In this document: piece by piece, positions 32,110-43,745 of the stretch
Position numbering within the stretch: position 1 is the first letter of the stretch
Layout: every line of letters starts with the position of its first letter
From: Aradus depressus
Taxonomy: Eukaryota; Arthropoda; Insecta; Hemiptera; Aradidae
NCBI GenBank assembly: GCA_963662175.1
Contig: OY759218.1
Location: 18,690,480-18,754,479 of the forward strand
Reading direction: 5' to 3'
Length of the DNA stretch: 64,000 nt
Program-made: the position numbers and the translations under genes
Notes under the pieces: model-generated
What the model was told of the DNA's origin: nothing
Seen by the model: the letters and a program-made list of their open reading frames with translations, nothing else
The model's database searches: none

Positions 32110-33425
32110 CATTATTACTTTCCCAGCTATAAAGTATAGAGGAAGTTACGTAATCGGTCAAAAGTTGATGTTATGTTTTCAGCAGAGTTTTATGTTTTTC
32201 GACCTGGTTCCTCTTGAAACCAATCCACCGATTATAGATGATATTCAGGGACTTCTGAATCCTCATACTGAATTTTATGTCGATAAATTCACTACATCGA
32301 CAGTCATTAGGGTTTTTGTGTTGAGCCCCCTCCTCTGATTCCCTCCTTCCTGAAAATCGACAGGAGTCGTCCTTATTGGGTTCTGGTTCCACATTTAAAA
32401 ATACTTATCGATATATTCATTATATCGAATTTTTTTTTTTTTTGGGGGGGGGGGGGGCCGCTCCTGATCGCTTAGGGGGTCGGTCAAATCACCCTATTGC
32501 GTTCTTCGGCTATGGACCGGCTCGATGAGTACGGGCCACAGTCGTCTTTGGTTTCCGGCTCTTTACACCGAGTGATCTCGGGATCTTTTCGGGGGTTCTG
32601 TTCTGCCTGCGTCCCAGAGCCGGGAGCAGCCACCGCACGCCTGTCGGTGGTCGGTGGGGCCCCCGGCACCGGGTTAGAAGGCTTTCTTGATTCTCCGCCA
32701 GGAGGAGACGAACCGACCAAAAGCCAGGTAGCCAGCCTCTGTCATCAGTCCCGGCAGGTCCAGTCCCAGGTACGATCCTGTCTGGCGAATCAGCGCCGCC
32801 CTGGGCATTCGAGAACTACGTGTTCCTCAGTCTCGACGCCGCCACACGAGCAGGCAGGGCTGTTCTTTTTCTTAAAGAAGAAGAGCTTGGCGCTGAAGTC
32901 GCCGTGACCTGATAGCACCTGTGACGTCCAATGGTCTGGTTGTACCCATGGAGAGTCAAGGCGCGTCTGGACGTCCGAGAAATAGGCGATGGTTGTTTGG
33001 CCATCTGTCGATCGCTATTGAAATTTTTACAATAAACCTTCCCTATCCCCCTCTTCCCGCCTGCCGATTTGGCTGAAAATCGACAGGTGTCGCCCTCGTG
33101 TCTTGGATACACATAAATTATTATTTCTTCACTTATTCGAAGTGAATCAGATATTTCATGTTGAGTTTTCGCCGAAATACTAAGAGTATTTATATATATA
33201 GCATACAAAAATCCCAATAACTGCCGATGTAATGAATGAAATTTTATATTTAAATTCAAAACTCCATAGAGACCACCTATTAGGGAAGAGTGGGGTGGAC
33301 GAAAAAACATTAATTATTGCCGATGTAATGAATGAATCGACACACTTTTTTTTTATGCTTTAATTGATATATTTTTTCTCATTAATTGATGATTTCCGCT
33401 ATCCGCCGTTAAGGGAGAGTCTACT
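32110..33425. repeat. repeat A mosaic split by a LINE
   Basis: Reverse start at 32118-32175 (cccagctataaagtatagag), forward modules at 32210-32425 (actacatcgacagtcattag), LINE at 32431-33005, then forward module 33050-33110 and reverse modules 33200-33345 (aactgccgatgtaatgaatg). It shows that A copies are often fused in opposite orientations. Confidence 0.7.
32431..33005 (-). mobile_element. R1/I-type LINE 3' end with poly-A
   Basis: A GC-rich island in AT-rich DNA. The minus strand reads DHWTSQVLSGHGDF, then KKKNSPACSCGG, then VETEEHVVLECP and a stop near 32790. This is the C-terminal region after the RNase H domain of R1/I/LOA-group LINEs, with the C-x-C ... H-x4-C zinc-like module. The GC-rich 3' segment ends in a C-run followed by a poly-A of about 14 (seen as T then G runs at 32431-32457). 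The 5' edge near 33005 is approximate and the TSD unclear. Clearly foreign in composition. Confidence 0.87.
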
Positions 33426-33710
33426 GTACATTGAAATGACCCTCTTTGGAGTACCTCTTCATTTCTTTCCTGTATATTAAGAATATTTTTAAAAAATCAT
33501 CAGCTGAAATGAAAAATTAAAAACAATATCAGAGAAAAGGAAGTTAAACAGGGCCAATGGAAATAATTATGAGCTTGTCATCAAAGGGCCTACAGAGAAC
33601 AAACAATTACTGTTCCGGTCCGTTGGTAATGCCAGGAGGGAGCGGGCATTAGTACACTGTCTAAACAAAAAACAAGAAACAGGTTTGTCACTTTTCTCTC
33701 CAGCTTCTCC
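33426..33710. other. unassigned DNA
   Basis: No supported feature. Confidence 0.35.
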
Positions 33711-33815
33711 AGCAATATAGGGGAAGTTATGTAATTGGTAAGAAATTCGTTGTTGAATTATCCGGAATCAGGAGACAAGGCAGTGTCTCTGGCCAAGTCC
33801 GAAAAAAATGTCGAA
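33711..33815. repeat. repeat A end fused to a repeat B start
   Basis: 33711-33766 is the reverse start of A (ggggaagttatgtaattggt). At 33767 it passes directly into the B left end (atcaggagacaaggcagtgt), which stops at about 33815. Confidence 0.8.
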
Positions 33816-34190
33816 AAAATCAATAATATAGGTATTTATTTTCTTAACTAATAGTTTAAAATTTAGAAAAACAGTTTTATTATGATTTGCCCTCTCGTTT
33901 ACTTTATACATTTCAATATAACACATTTCACAACAGTTGGTATTTTTCTTTTCTTTATTTGGGTCCATATTTATAATGTTGTATCTTGCAAAATTAATTT
34001 TTTGTTTAATTAAGTTTGTTATATTTTCTATTTTTAATTATAAGTTGTATTGATATATACATTTTATATATTATGTTATATATTATGCTACATATATGTA
34101 TATATAAAATGTATTAAATTTATGTGTGAACTTCTAAGGCCCTTGCTATGAGATTTGTATCTCCATAAGCAATAAAGTTACATTATCAAA
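33816..34190. other. AT-rich DNA, possible LINE 3' end
   Basis: 34130-34190 (cccttgctatgagatttgta, then gcaataaagtt) resembles 3' ends of some insect LINEs with an AATAAA signal. No coding sequence supports this. A 9-bp repeat, aaaaatgtc, occurs at both edges (33804-33812 and 34192-34200) and may be a TSD. Confidence 0.35.
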
Positions 34191-34194
34191 TAAA

Positions 34195-34360
34195 AATGTC
34201 ATGTCTATACATTCATTTTATCAGGAGCTATCATGTTCACGGACACACACTTTGGAATTAAGAGGTCAGAAAATTGAAATTCCATTGAAAACACCGCATC
34301 AAATTTCTGACCGATTCCATAACTTCCCCTATACTTTGTAATGCTTTGGAAGTAAAATTT
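34195..34360 (+). repeat. repeat A distal third
   Basis: Holds tcaggagctatcatgttcac, the (c)atcaaatttctgaccgat phrase and the end cttcccctatactttgtaat then gctttggaagta. Confidence 0.8.
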
Positions 34361-35344
34361 CTGTATTTTATCTTTGAGCCTAAAACTATAAACCAACATG
34401 CCCCTCCTTGTTTTAAAAACAGTTATCAAAATTTGATTTAATATTTTTGTCATGTTCTCTCAAAACAAATTTTCTGTAACTCAATTGCATGTTTTCACAT
34501 TGCATTTCATACATTTTGAGTGATAATAAAGTGTTTAAACATTTGAAATGTATCAGTTTGTTTTGAAATTAAACGGAGTAGATCCTGTGGCCATTTATAC
34601 AAGGGCCTTTCTGGGAAGGTAGTGGTATTATTTTTGGATGGGCTGCAGTGAGGAAGTGCACCTAATTATGTAATAATAAACAGAACAGAACGATGCAGAA
34701 TGCACCGGATAGCTGGGGGCGGCGTATGTTTGTTTTCCATCCGTCGATATGGATATAGGGTTTCGTATCCTGTCAGTTGTTTTAATAACCTCCTCGTTTC
34801 ACCGACAACTGATTTCTGTCCCATCCCAATCTCTTCGGTAAATATTCTAATTTCATACCGGGAACGGGTCCTTTGATCCGAGAATGGGGAAATGCAGATC
34901 AACGAAGTATTAAAGTAGTAAAGAAGCATTTCAAACCAAGGTAACGGGGAAAAACATTTCGATTTATAGAGGTTCAATAAAGTAATTTGGACTTAGACCA
35001 AGGTTTCTAGGTACATAGTTTTCTATATTTTGTTCTGTGATTTCTTTATGTAGGTACTTTATTTTTTTTACTGTCATTTGTTTATTTTATTTATTTAGTT
35101 CCACTTTAATTTATTATTATTATTTAATATATATTTATTATTTTGTATAATGTATATTATTATTATTTATTTTTTTTTTCTTAGTTTTTATTTAACGTCG
35201 CATCGACTGCAGGGCCATTAGCGACGACTATTATTCTTGTTTTTATTCTTATTGTTTTGAATAAATATATTACAGTGTAATCACACAGACATCAATTTTA
35301 CTTATTGTAAATAGATTGTAAATTTGCAAAATAAAAAAAATTAA
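34361..35344. other. unassigned DNA
   Basis: A 103-codon minus frame at 34666-34977 (with SVVGETRRLLKQLTGYE) is not recognised. 35000-35280 is T-rich and contains tcgcatcgactgcagggcca. Confidence 0.35.
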
Positions 35345-35512
35345 TCAATTAACTTTTGGTCCCACCTCCTTTGCGCTAATCTTACATAATTGAGTTACAT
35401 AGGGGCTCTTAAATCCTCATTCTAAATTGTGTGACGATTAATTTATTACATTGGCAATTATTGGGGTTTTTGAGATGAGCCCCATCCCCTGAATATCGCT
35501 GAAAATCGATGC
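35345..35512 (+). repeat. repeat A fragment
   Basis: Has attgagttacataggggctc, attacattggcaattattgg and gagccccatcccctgaa; the proximal end is lost. Confidence 0.7.
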
Positions 35513-35624
35513 CGCAACCCAAGGAGGTCTGAAAGCGCCAGTCTGTCCCGTAAGGAACCAGAGGCTGTCGCCCCCAGACATCCATAGGAACACCAACATT
35601 TTTTTGTAAATAAAACCAATTAAA

Positions 35625-35722
35625 AAAAAACTTCAGTGACAAAAGGTACGTTAAGGTCAGTGTAGAGAGTTTTGTTGGAGATGTAATAAGGAGCATTGGC
35701 TATTATACGAAGGATTTCGTCA
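35625..35722 (-). mobile_element. Jockey-like LINE snippet
   Basis: The minus strand matches the VSNKTLHTDLNVP region of the family at 17731 and 29765 (plus-strand aaggtacgttaaggtcagtg). Only about 95 bp survive. Confidence 0.75.
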
Positions 35723-36138
35723 AAAGTTAAACAAGTTCTTTGTTTTTATTTATAATACATTATATATCCAGTTTAAATATATTCCATATATCTGCTATCT
35801 TCCATTTCTAAAGATGCATCAGTATAATGGGACTTGTTTTGATGTTTTCAATACTTGAGATAAGAGTTGAAGGGCTGAGACAATGGAATTATATTTCCCC
35901 TCATCAGATTGCACACGAGATCAATAAACTTCTCAAGAAATAATTCACAAAAGTTGGATGATTTGGTGAGATTATTACTTTCTGAGGATCTTTCAGCACC
36001 AATATCTTGGGGCTCATTTTATGAGAAGTGGTGCCAAGATGAAAATAAATGATATTTTTATGATGGAGAGACGGAGGCAACACGTAAATCTTTAAATGAG
36101 CAACTATGGTTGAAACACACTTAGAAATAAGTCGTCGG
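35723..36138. other. unassigned AT-rich DNA
   Basis: No supported feature. Confidence 0.35.
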
Positions 36139-36824
36139 TGTACTTCCCCAACACAAATCAATCAGTTAAGGTTTTGCTCTTACTCCAGAACCAGTCGACA
36201 TAAATCGATATAAAATTTCATGTCGATACATTCATTACATCGGCAGTTATTAGAGTTTTTGTATTTTGCCTCTTCTCTAATCTTCTCTTCCCTTTTGCCG
36301 ATTTGGCTGAAAACGATAAATAGTTCTAAATACACATATAAAATGTAAAAGGAATTTGAGATTCTGTCGTGTAAATGAAAACTCAATATTTGGCCAACGT
36401 TTCGGAAACTATTTATTTCCTTCTTATAATGACTTGAGTGGATGTGTGTGGTGAAGGTGTTGAGAGTATACTGGACACAAACTCTCAACACCTTCACCAC
36501 ACACATCCACTCAAGTCATTATAAGGCCCTGAAGAAGGAAATAAATAGTTTTCGAAACATTGGCCAAATAATGAGTTTTCATTTACACGACAGAACCTTG
36601 AATTCCTTCTACATTGAAAAGATACTGTATCAATCATTATACACATATAAAATTTCCTTTACACTCATTCTATCGGAAGTAATCATGTTCACAGACATAC
36701 ATTTTTTTTTTTAATTTTTGGAATCAGGAGGTCAAAAACATGAAATTGGTTAAAATTTCCGCATGGAACCTTCAACTGATTTCATAACCTCCCATATACT
36801 ATACATGGTATAGTTGAGGAAGTA
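36139..36824 (+). repeat. repeat A, full span, split by a palindromic insert
   Basis: Both ends are seen: gtacttccccaacacaaatc at the left and gtatagttgaggaagtaaat at the right. The middle is interrupted by the S3 element (36345-36639). Without the insert and TSD the A copy is about 375 bp, so it is shorter than the copy at 11388. Confidence 0.8.
36345..36639 (-). mobile_element. palindromic (snapback) retroposon, S3 family
   Basis: 295 bp between 14-bp TSDs tacacatataaaat (36331-36344 and 36640-36653). Arms about 36349-36466 and 36482-36608, loop about 15 nt. The right arm keeps nine bases missing from the left arm within the hammerhead-like core (36529-36558 on plus). The minus-strand leader is 31 nt (36639-36609). 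Short frames seen on both strands here are mirror images of the arms, not genes. Confidence 0.92.
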
Positions 36825-36994
36825 AATCGGGTATACCATTCATTGGATTCACAGGAGGCTGTGGTTCTGAATATGATTCCGTAGACGCTGCTCAAACACG
36901 TCAGAACAGTAGTTTCCGAGATATCACTAGATATCGTTATCGTGGTTTCGCTTACGGTCTGAAACCTACGGAGCCCTTAAAAAAAAACATTACC

Positions 36995-37480
36995 TCTAGC
37001 CAAAATTACTTTCTATAATACATACTTATATCTTGATTATGGTAATAGTATGAAAATCCGAGTACGAGTTCCCAGCAGAATTTCAAGTTTCAAGGTCTCC
37101 TAAATACTTTTTGACCATTTTCGGAATGATGTCTTTTTGTGAGCGCTCTAACTCAGAAACGATTCTAGCTATGATCTTGAAATTTGAGATGAAGATGTCA
37201 CATGTGCTAACTTAGATATGATTAGATTTTGGCCGAAATCCGACGAAAATTGAGATCACTTTACTTCGAGGTTTAGATATATTTATGACGAAAAATTTCG
37301 TCTTGAAACGCATTTTTTTGCCGTCGAAGGTTTGCAGAATACATTGACGTTTGCTTCATTTACTCGAAAACGGTTAGTCCTATCGAAAAATTGGGCCTTA
37401 CAAGAAATGTTCATTATTAAATTTCCAATTATCAAAATTTGAAATAGGACCATAACATAACAGGACTTTCTTATACTAAC
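36995..37480 (+). repeat. repeat C, shortened copy
   Basis: Phrases aagtttcaaggtctcctaaa, gatatgattagattttggcc and tttactcgaaaacggttag, ending near ggactttcttatactaacca. The same closing phrase ends the copy at 56900. Confidence 0.78.
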
Positions 37481-38394
37481 CATGCTTTTAGAGATTACAC
37501 TCCCCCTCTTTTAAATTAATTTCGCACTGACATTACTGAGTACAAGAAAGTCACTCTCAGAATTGCGCTGTGAAAGAAAACTGCTTATGTCAACACTTTT
37601 GCATTTTTTTGAGTGTGCAACGCTTTAAATTTACACATTGTGCATCGTATAAGTGTACTTATTGTGTATCGCATAAAATGTACAAAATACAAGTGAAAAT
37701 GGAGATAAAAATGGTAAGTAGTTGATTTTTGTTTTATGACCGTTATTCTATTCTATAATTTTCCTATATTCTTCCTTACTTTTAGATATTTAACAATCGC
37801 GGTAGAAAAAAATCAGTTCCGACCAAATCTTTTTTTTTTATTTATCATTTCACTACGAGATTTACAACAGGAAATGTTTCCAGGATTTTCTAAGTTAATT
37901 GATTTAGACAAGTGAGGCTGTATTTAAATATAAAAGCCCCACGTGGGCTCTCCACCAGTAATAAGCAGAGGAAACGAGAAGCTTAAGAGATTAATACATA
38001 TGGTGAGGAAAGAGGGATGGTATGAATCTTAAAAAGGGCTCTTTAATTAAGCATTACCCAGAAGGATAGAGCACCAAACTCAGGCTTAGGGCTACCTCCT
38101 AGCAACGCCAACGGATCAACATCCCTTAGCTTATTCTTTCTATATGTAATTATGCCATTTTCATTTGCAGCACGTAGCAAACAAAAATAGGATATATGTA
38201 GAAGTTAAGTTAAACTCGAGCTCAAGGCATGAGCTGACCTGCTCCGCTAGGCCAAGGAGTCAAGACGCCAACTGGGATCACCTCTGAACCATTTCTAGAT
38301 GAAAATTTCGGAGGATCCACACCAGAGCGTTGCAGTACATTGTCCAAGAATGGATAGTGGGAAAATGGCGATTATGTCTGGGTACGCCTCAACT
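37481..38394. other. unassigned; TATA and E-box at 37929-37945
   Basis: TATAAAAG at 37929-37936 is followed by CACGTG at 37940-37945. 38000-38394 is less AT-rich than average. A plus-strand promoter is possible but no downstream gene was recognised. Confidence 0.3.
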
Positions 38395-38634
38395 CTATTC
38401 GAGTACAGCCTGACCACTGGATGTTCTAGATATCATTAGGTCAAGAAGAAGAGGACTGTTCATGCGAAGGCATTGAAACTGCAGAACAGGAACTTCACAA
38501 TTGTCCGCAACCTGCGGCATCTGCCGACGGAGTCTGGCTACCCGGTTCGTCAACTCCTGGTGGGAGCGGAAGAAAAAAGTGTGACGAGAGAATACGGTAG
38601 ACAAAGATAGAATGAGGAGTATGTGTATTTTCAT
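38395..38634 (-). CDS. candidate small secreted protein or first exon
   Basis: A 79-codon minus frame beginning MKIHILLILSLSTVFS, a good signal-peptide pattern (one basic residue, hydrophobic core, small residue at the end), followed by RRQMPQVADNCEVPVLQFQC with two cysteines. A TATATAATGG-like sequence lies about 45 bp upstream on the minus strand. Composition is less AT-rich than the surroundings. I do not recognise the family. The adjacent +1 frame stays open for about 40 further codons, so a frameshift or unseen splice is possible. It could equally be a chance frame. Confidence 0.3.
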   Translation of the reverse strand: MKIHILLILSLSTVFSRHTFFFRSHQELTNRVARLRRQMPQVADNCEVPVLQFQCLRMNSPLLLDLMISRTSSGQAVLE

Positions 38635-38756
38635 GATTCGACGTTATGGAGAGGATATTTCACCATAAGAATATCCATTATATAATATTCAATACTAAAG
38701 GTATAAGAATGTAAAAAATATATTAAAAGTCGTTCATAATTAAATGAAATGAAAAG

Positions 38757-39207
38757 AGGCTCGTCTATACGATGCTCATCATGCCCATGTGGCTTTACGG
38801 CTGCGCTATCTGGGGTTCTGCCTCCGATTCTCAAATAAAACGAATTCAGACATTCCAGAATCGGGCCTTAAGAATAATCACCAGTGCGCCCTGGTTTGTC
38901 CGAAACAAAACTATACACAATGATCCTGAGATCCCTGAGGTGAAAAAATGTCTGCCTTTTTGCTACGCCAGTCTGCTGCGGACCATGCAAGATCATCAAA
39001 ACCCTATGCTACTTGCCATCCCTCTTCACCTGCTTCCGCCAAGACCAGAACGTCGACTGAAGAGGAAGCACCATAGCGACCTTAATCAAGAGGACTGACG
39101 CTGGTCAGCGGCCTCATTCAAGTGCCAAATGTTTTGTTTTATTTGATTTTTGCACAATTGAATAATGTACATTGTACAAAAATTGCCAATAAATGAGGAA
39201 AAAAAAA
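38757..39207 (+). mobile_element. Jockey-like LINE 3' insertion
   Basis: 451 bp, 5'-truncated, flanked by the 11-bp TSD gaaatgaaaag (38746-38756 and 39208-39218). The frame 38772-39098 is intact for 108 codons: MWLYGCAIWGSASDSQIKRI, then LRIITSAPWFVRNKTIHND, ending RRLKRKHHSDLNQED. These are Jockey-clade C-terminal motifs (WLYG-A-WGSAS; R-I--APWFV-N--I). The 3' UTR ends in an A-run. It is a different subfamily from 29765. Confidence 0.95.
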
Positions 39208-39218
39208 GAAATGAAAAG

Positions 39219-39478
39219 AAATTTTATTATTCTGGGACCAAGGTCCCCTAAGAATAAATACATACAGAGTATAGAGAAGGAACAATGAGAAATAGTATCA
39301 GTATTTCGTAAAATTAAATAAATAAAATAGTGCTACTACATTGGAGAAAACTAGAAATCAATAATATATATAGATATACAAAAGAATAATATTTAAAAAA
39401 AAAAAAAGTCCTTTTTACTTAAAAAATTTTCAGGTATCTCACTTGAAAATAATAAAAAAATCGTCAGTCAATCACAAG
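39219..39478. other. AT-rich DNA
   Basis: Low-complexity A/T; no feature. Confidence 0.4.
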
Positions 39479-39910
39479 CAATGTACTTCCCCAGAAAGAA
39501 TTAATTAATTAACTTTTTGCTCCCCCTTCAAAACCAGACGACCATTTGCGCTAATATTCAATAGTTGGGGCTTCTGAATACTCATACTAAATTTTGTGTC
39601 GATACATTCATTATATAGGCAGTTATTAGGGTTTTTGAATTGAGCCTCTCCCCTAATCCCCCTCTACCTATTGACCGATTTGGCTGAAAATCTATAGGTG
39701 TCTTCGTTAGACAGTTTTAGATCACATATAAAATTTCGTGTTGATACATTCATTCTATCGGGAGTAATCGTGTTCACAGACACAAACGCACAGTTTTTTT
39801 TATATATATATTTGGAATCTGGATGTCGGAAAACATGATATCCGTTGAAAACTTCGAAACGAATTTTTTGTTGAATTACATAACATCCCCTATTCTTCAT
39901 ATAGCTTAGT
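39479..39910 (+). repeat. repeat A copy
   Basis: Starts atgtacttccccagaaagaa. It has the canonical ctcatactaaattttgtgtc and gaccgatttggctgaaaatc phrases, ttctatcgggagtaatcgtg, and a distal end decayed to cataacatcccctattcttc. Confidence 0.87.
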
Positions 39911-40792
39911 ATTCTAATCTGCAAAAATCCGAGATCAAGGTTTCTTGAGCACGTTTTAAACATTTGCGGTCGAAAGAGAATGGGGGGGCTCAACTCAAAA
40001 ACCGTAATAACTGTTAATAATAGCAATCACTGATCGGTTTCAGAGGGAGAGCGAAAATGAAGTTTTATTCGCGCTGGAGTAACTTTTTAAAAAAAAATTA
40101 ACCAACCTTAATCCTAATTCAAGAAAATAAAAATCTGGCAACGCTGGACGAGAGTGAGTTGGTGAGGTGAAGCAAGGTCGTGATAAGAAACAAGAAGAGG
40201 TCACCCATTCAGAGGAACCCCTTTGAAAGATTGACATTTGGGTATTGACATGATAAATGTGTTGGAGGCAAAGCGGCTATAGAGCAGCACCAACTCATGA
40301 ATAGCTCCAACAGTTTGCCAGGTGTGGGAAAGAAAAAAACACTCACTTGGATTTCATAGACCAAATGGAATAATGGATCCAAAAGAAAAAAACAAGTTGG
40401 AATTATCTAAGTGTTCAGCCTTGGATGATCTTTGAATGGCTGCCCTCCAATGACAGATAATCGGTCTCTTTTCTTCAAACAGATCAAGTTCTCTCAGGCC
40501 GTTCTAACGCTCCTTCACATCCTTCAATTCTATTTACTTCACTCGCAAAGGAGTCGTCCAGAAATTACAAAACATATGTCATGTGACCATTATAGGACAT
40601 TCTTATACCAATCACTCTCTCTCCCCTCCTCTCCCTTCCCAAAATCATTTCATACTGGCTATCCTGGGTATATAAAAGTAATGAGTTGGTGTCAGAGGCA
40701 TTTTTTTTCGTTTCATTGTACAGCATAATTCTGAAAGTGACTTTCTTATACCCCATAATGTCAATATGAAATGATTTTGAGAAACACAACAG
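39911..40792. other. unassigned DNA
   Basis: Reverse A scraps at 39985-40075. A short imperfect inverted repeat (aaaatcatttcatactg / caatatgaaatgatttt) at 40639-40780. No gene recognised. Confidence 0.35.
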
Positions 40793-41000
40793 GTGATATT
40801 GGGCATCCTTGTTTTACTCCTCTCTCTACATTGAACTTCCTTCCATCTGATTACACTGCTATGTATGCTTGGTTTTCCTTATACTGGTTCCTCAGGATAT
40901 TAAGGTAGATGTCTTTTACTCCGACTTCTTCCAATGCCTTTCATATACTCCAGTGTTCTATGGAGTCAAATGTCTTATTATAATCTATGAAGATATCCCT
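40793..41000 (-). pseudogene. RTE/CR1-type reverse transcriptase fragment
   Basis: The minus strand reads IFIDYNKTFDSIEHWSI, then ALEEVGVKDIYLNILRNQY, then RGVKQGCPISPV. These match the RT palm (F-DY-KAFDS-EH) and the RGV-QGCPISP motif of RTE-like LINEs. Two in-frame stops. Catalytic YADD is not present because the fragment ends before it. Confidence 0.82.
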
Positions 41001-41200
41001 AGATAGATGGGGATCATTTTTATATAACCTTTCACAAGTTGAGCCCAACATAGTGCAGCCCAAATGTCCACCTGATTTGCACTCAAGCAAGGATTTCAGA
41101 AATGCCCCACTTTGCATCTCTCAGATCTTCTTCCCAAGAAGACCACCTTCCCATGGCCAATTTGGCTTGTTGCCATTTTTGACTCATACAGTCATCCCAC

Positions 41201-41824
41201 TAGGGTTCTATCGATACCACAAGGTATCGATACTATTACTCATGAGTAGTATCGAATAAAACTTTTGATACTACTCAAGTATCAAATGAAAAGTATCGAT
41301 ACCTATCGAGTACTTCGTTATAATTAATTTTAAACCATGTATAATATATATATACCTATATTATAATAATAATAAAAAACACAATACAATTTGAAAGATA
41401 TAGGTAAATGAGATATTGTAGTGAGCATAAGAAACAAATAAATTAAATCGAATAAGATAAAATTATATTATTAAAAACATACTGAATGTAATAAAAAAAC
41501 CTTATAAAATAAACATACAATTTATTTTTACTAAGGATATAAAACTACTGGAGACTTTTCGTATTTCGACAATATTTCCCTATTTTAAAACACTTTTTGC
41601 AAGTCGCTCAGATCGAAACGTTCTTAGTGAAATAAATCCACACTTTCGCCGTAGGACGCGGCATTATAATATGTAATTGACAAAATGGAATGTAAAAATA
41701 AAATAAAATAATGAAATCGTAATCATGTTCACGGTTCTCTTCAAAATTAAACAAACGTATACCTTCATAAACGGATACAAGTATCGATACTTTAGTTGTA
41801 TTTACTTGTATCGATAGATCCCTA
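41201..41824. mobile_element. hAT-like MITE with TATCGATA clusters
   Basis: 624 bp. Terminal inverted repeats TAGGGTTCTATCGATAC and its counterpart GTATCGATAGATCCCTA match at 14 of the first 16 positions. Flanked by 8-bp duplications catcccac (41193-41200) and catcctac (41825-41832), the hAT target length. The subterminal zones at both ends carry many tatcgata/gtatcgatac repeats, presumably transposase-binding sites. The AT-rich centre codes for nothing. Confidence 0.87.
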
Positions 41825-41832
41825 CATCCTAC

Positions 41833-42309
41833 AACAAGTATAGATGAGAATGCAGATTTTTTTTGAAAATGAAGGAAAGGATTCTTAGAGATGAGCCTCT
41901 GTGATTATAATCGTATGAGGAAGAAGCTGAGATTCATCAGGCGAACTTTAAAAACAAATACACCTCAGTTCAGAGGCCCCCTTATGAATATTCAACCTGG
42001 AAGTCAACACAATTTAGTGGTTGAGAGACAGAAGGACTGTGGGCAAGGAGCTGAGCTGAGCGGCCGCTCTGACCGCAAATACAATTTACATATAAGACTC
42101 CTGTGTCCTTGTTTTATGGGGGTTCCTCCCTTGCGAAAAAATTACCATGTAAACCCTGTTTGCAATCCCCTCCCGTCTCAGTTAATTTAGGAGCCAGCCT
42201 TTATAATGCATAATGAAGACCCGGGAACCTGGACCCTTCTCTGTATACATGAAAGGGTTGCAAAAAATATACTTACAAATCCTCCACTCGGATAGAATCA
42301 ACCACCTTC
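41833..42309. other. unassigned DNA
   Basis: 41891-42190 is a 99-codon plus frame with no recognised domain. Confidence 0.35.
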
Positions 42310-42430
42310 AAGACGAATAATAATAATATTTATTTCCTTTAAGCCATAACATAGTAATATGATATGGGAAAATGTTGGATCTCTCTTGCTAATTATTGTA
42401 GACGAGCCAAAAATATCATACATTAACCAG
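42310..42430 (-). repeat. Penelope-like 3' end fragment
   Basis: aataataataatatttatttcc followed by tttaagccataacatagtaa matches the 3' end at 54647 (minus) and, inverted, at 63505-63530. The core region is not present in this copy. Confidence 0.55.
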
Positions 42431-43299
42431 AATACAATTTAAATCACTATAGTGATTTAATGCTATTCAATTTTGCCTAATATTATATATATATAATATT
42501 ACTTATTACTATTTAATCATATTATTACTTACTATTTATTAATCTTTTTAAGTCGTATTATTTTTTATTATCATTTTATATCATTGATAATATGTAACTA
42601 GGCTCAAATCTTATGATTCACAATTAATATCTGAATTTAATATTAGTATACTGAACCAGAAGATTACGATTATTTGGATTTAAATTTTAAAGGTCAAAGA
42701 TATATATTGATAGTTGTACTTGATTATTTCATAATTTTTTCTTTATTTGTAAATTATGACGACTACACTCTGACGGTCATCTGACCAAGAGTCGTCTTTG
42801 GTATAAGATTTTTTATTTTCAATTATTTTTTTTTTTAGCCAATTTGAGCGAACAACCACTATTCCTGGATGGTGCACACCTGATTTGCAGCCTTCTTCAA
42901 GCAAGTGGTTCCTTGATTCGTCGTCTTCGTATATGAAGACTCTATAGTTGGGAAACTAAAAACGGGTGTTTAACGACAGGCTTCACAACTAACAAGATGA
43001 GGAACAGAAGACTTGATGATGGGACAGAACTCCGGATGGTTGTGGGAGAGTGGAGATATCGCGTGCCACATGAACCTCGGGGAACAGTCCAACAGGTCTT
43101 CTACTAGAGCAGCAATACCTGGCCAGTATGTGTAGGCAGAAGAAATGAACTTATCCGATCAGGAAAACGTCATATCGTCCATGTGTAATTATGAATTTTT
43201 GTTAATTTGCGGGTAGGACAACGTCTTAACAGAATTTGTATGATGATCGCTAGGCCACCAATAATAAAAAAATTATTTAATATGCCAGAACTGAACGTA
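42431..43299. other. unassigned DNA
   Basis: 42840-43210 is less AT-rich and may be part of an unidentified element; no frame of note. Confidence 0.35.
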
Positions 43300-43745
43300 G
43301 ACTTGCATACTTAAATAATTTTAAGATACCTAACATCTAATCTCATCCTCCACAATGATCTTAAAATTCCTTTTGTCAACGAACTCAACAAATCCCGTTT
43401 CCTACCATGTAAATCCTTTTGCCAAATCTCTATTATCTTCTTTTCATTCAGACATCCCTCCCTGAAAGCTGAAGCAGTGCTGACCGAGTGACCTGGTAGC
43501 TATTATTTAGGGAGTGCTAGAACTGTTTAGTTTCTCCCCATTATTTTTTCTTTTATTATTTCATATTCACGTTAAGTTTCCGGTCTGCCACCACTGCTGG
43601 TCAGAGGCTGGCAGAGCGAGGTGGTTTGGGGAGTGACCCGGGCTATCGCGGCCTCCTCTACCTCTATTAACTTGAAGGAATTAGGATGGTCTCATCGCTG
43701 TGAAATGTCTGGGATCTCGAGCTAAATATATTTATTTATATTTTG
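43300..43745 (+). mobile_element. LINE 3' end, family with LHNDLKIPFV tail
   Basis: Plus frame: LILHNDLKIPFVNELNKSRF, then LKAEAVLTE, stop, followed by a less AT-rich 3' UTR (ccactgctggtcagaggctg). The same tail and UTR occur at 50225-50985 (minus) and 54385-55435 (plus). AT-rich 3' UTR may extend to 43974. 5' limit uncertain. Confidence 0.8.

Noticed and set aside
32484..32907. Overlapping open frames of 78 and 136 codons as GC-rich host exons
   Set aside because: The minus strand nearby shows R1/I-type LINE C-terminal motifs and a poly-A junction, which explain the GC content and the open frames.
36180..36714. Two mirror-image frames starting MCVVKVLRV on opposite strands
   Set aside because: They are translations of the two arms of the S3 palindrome, so one sequence read twice.
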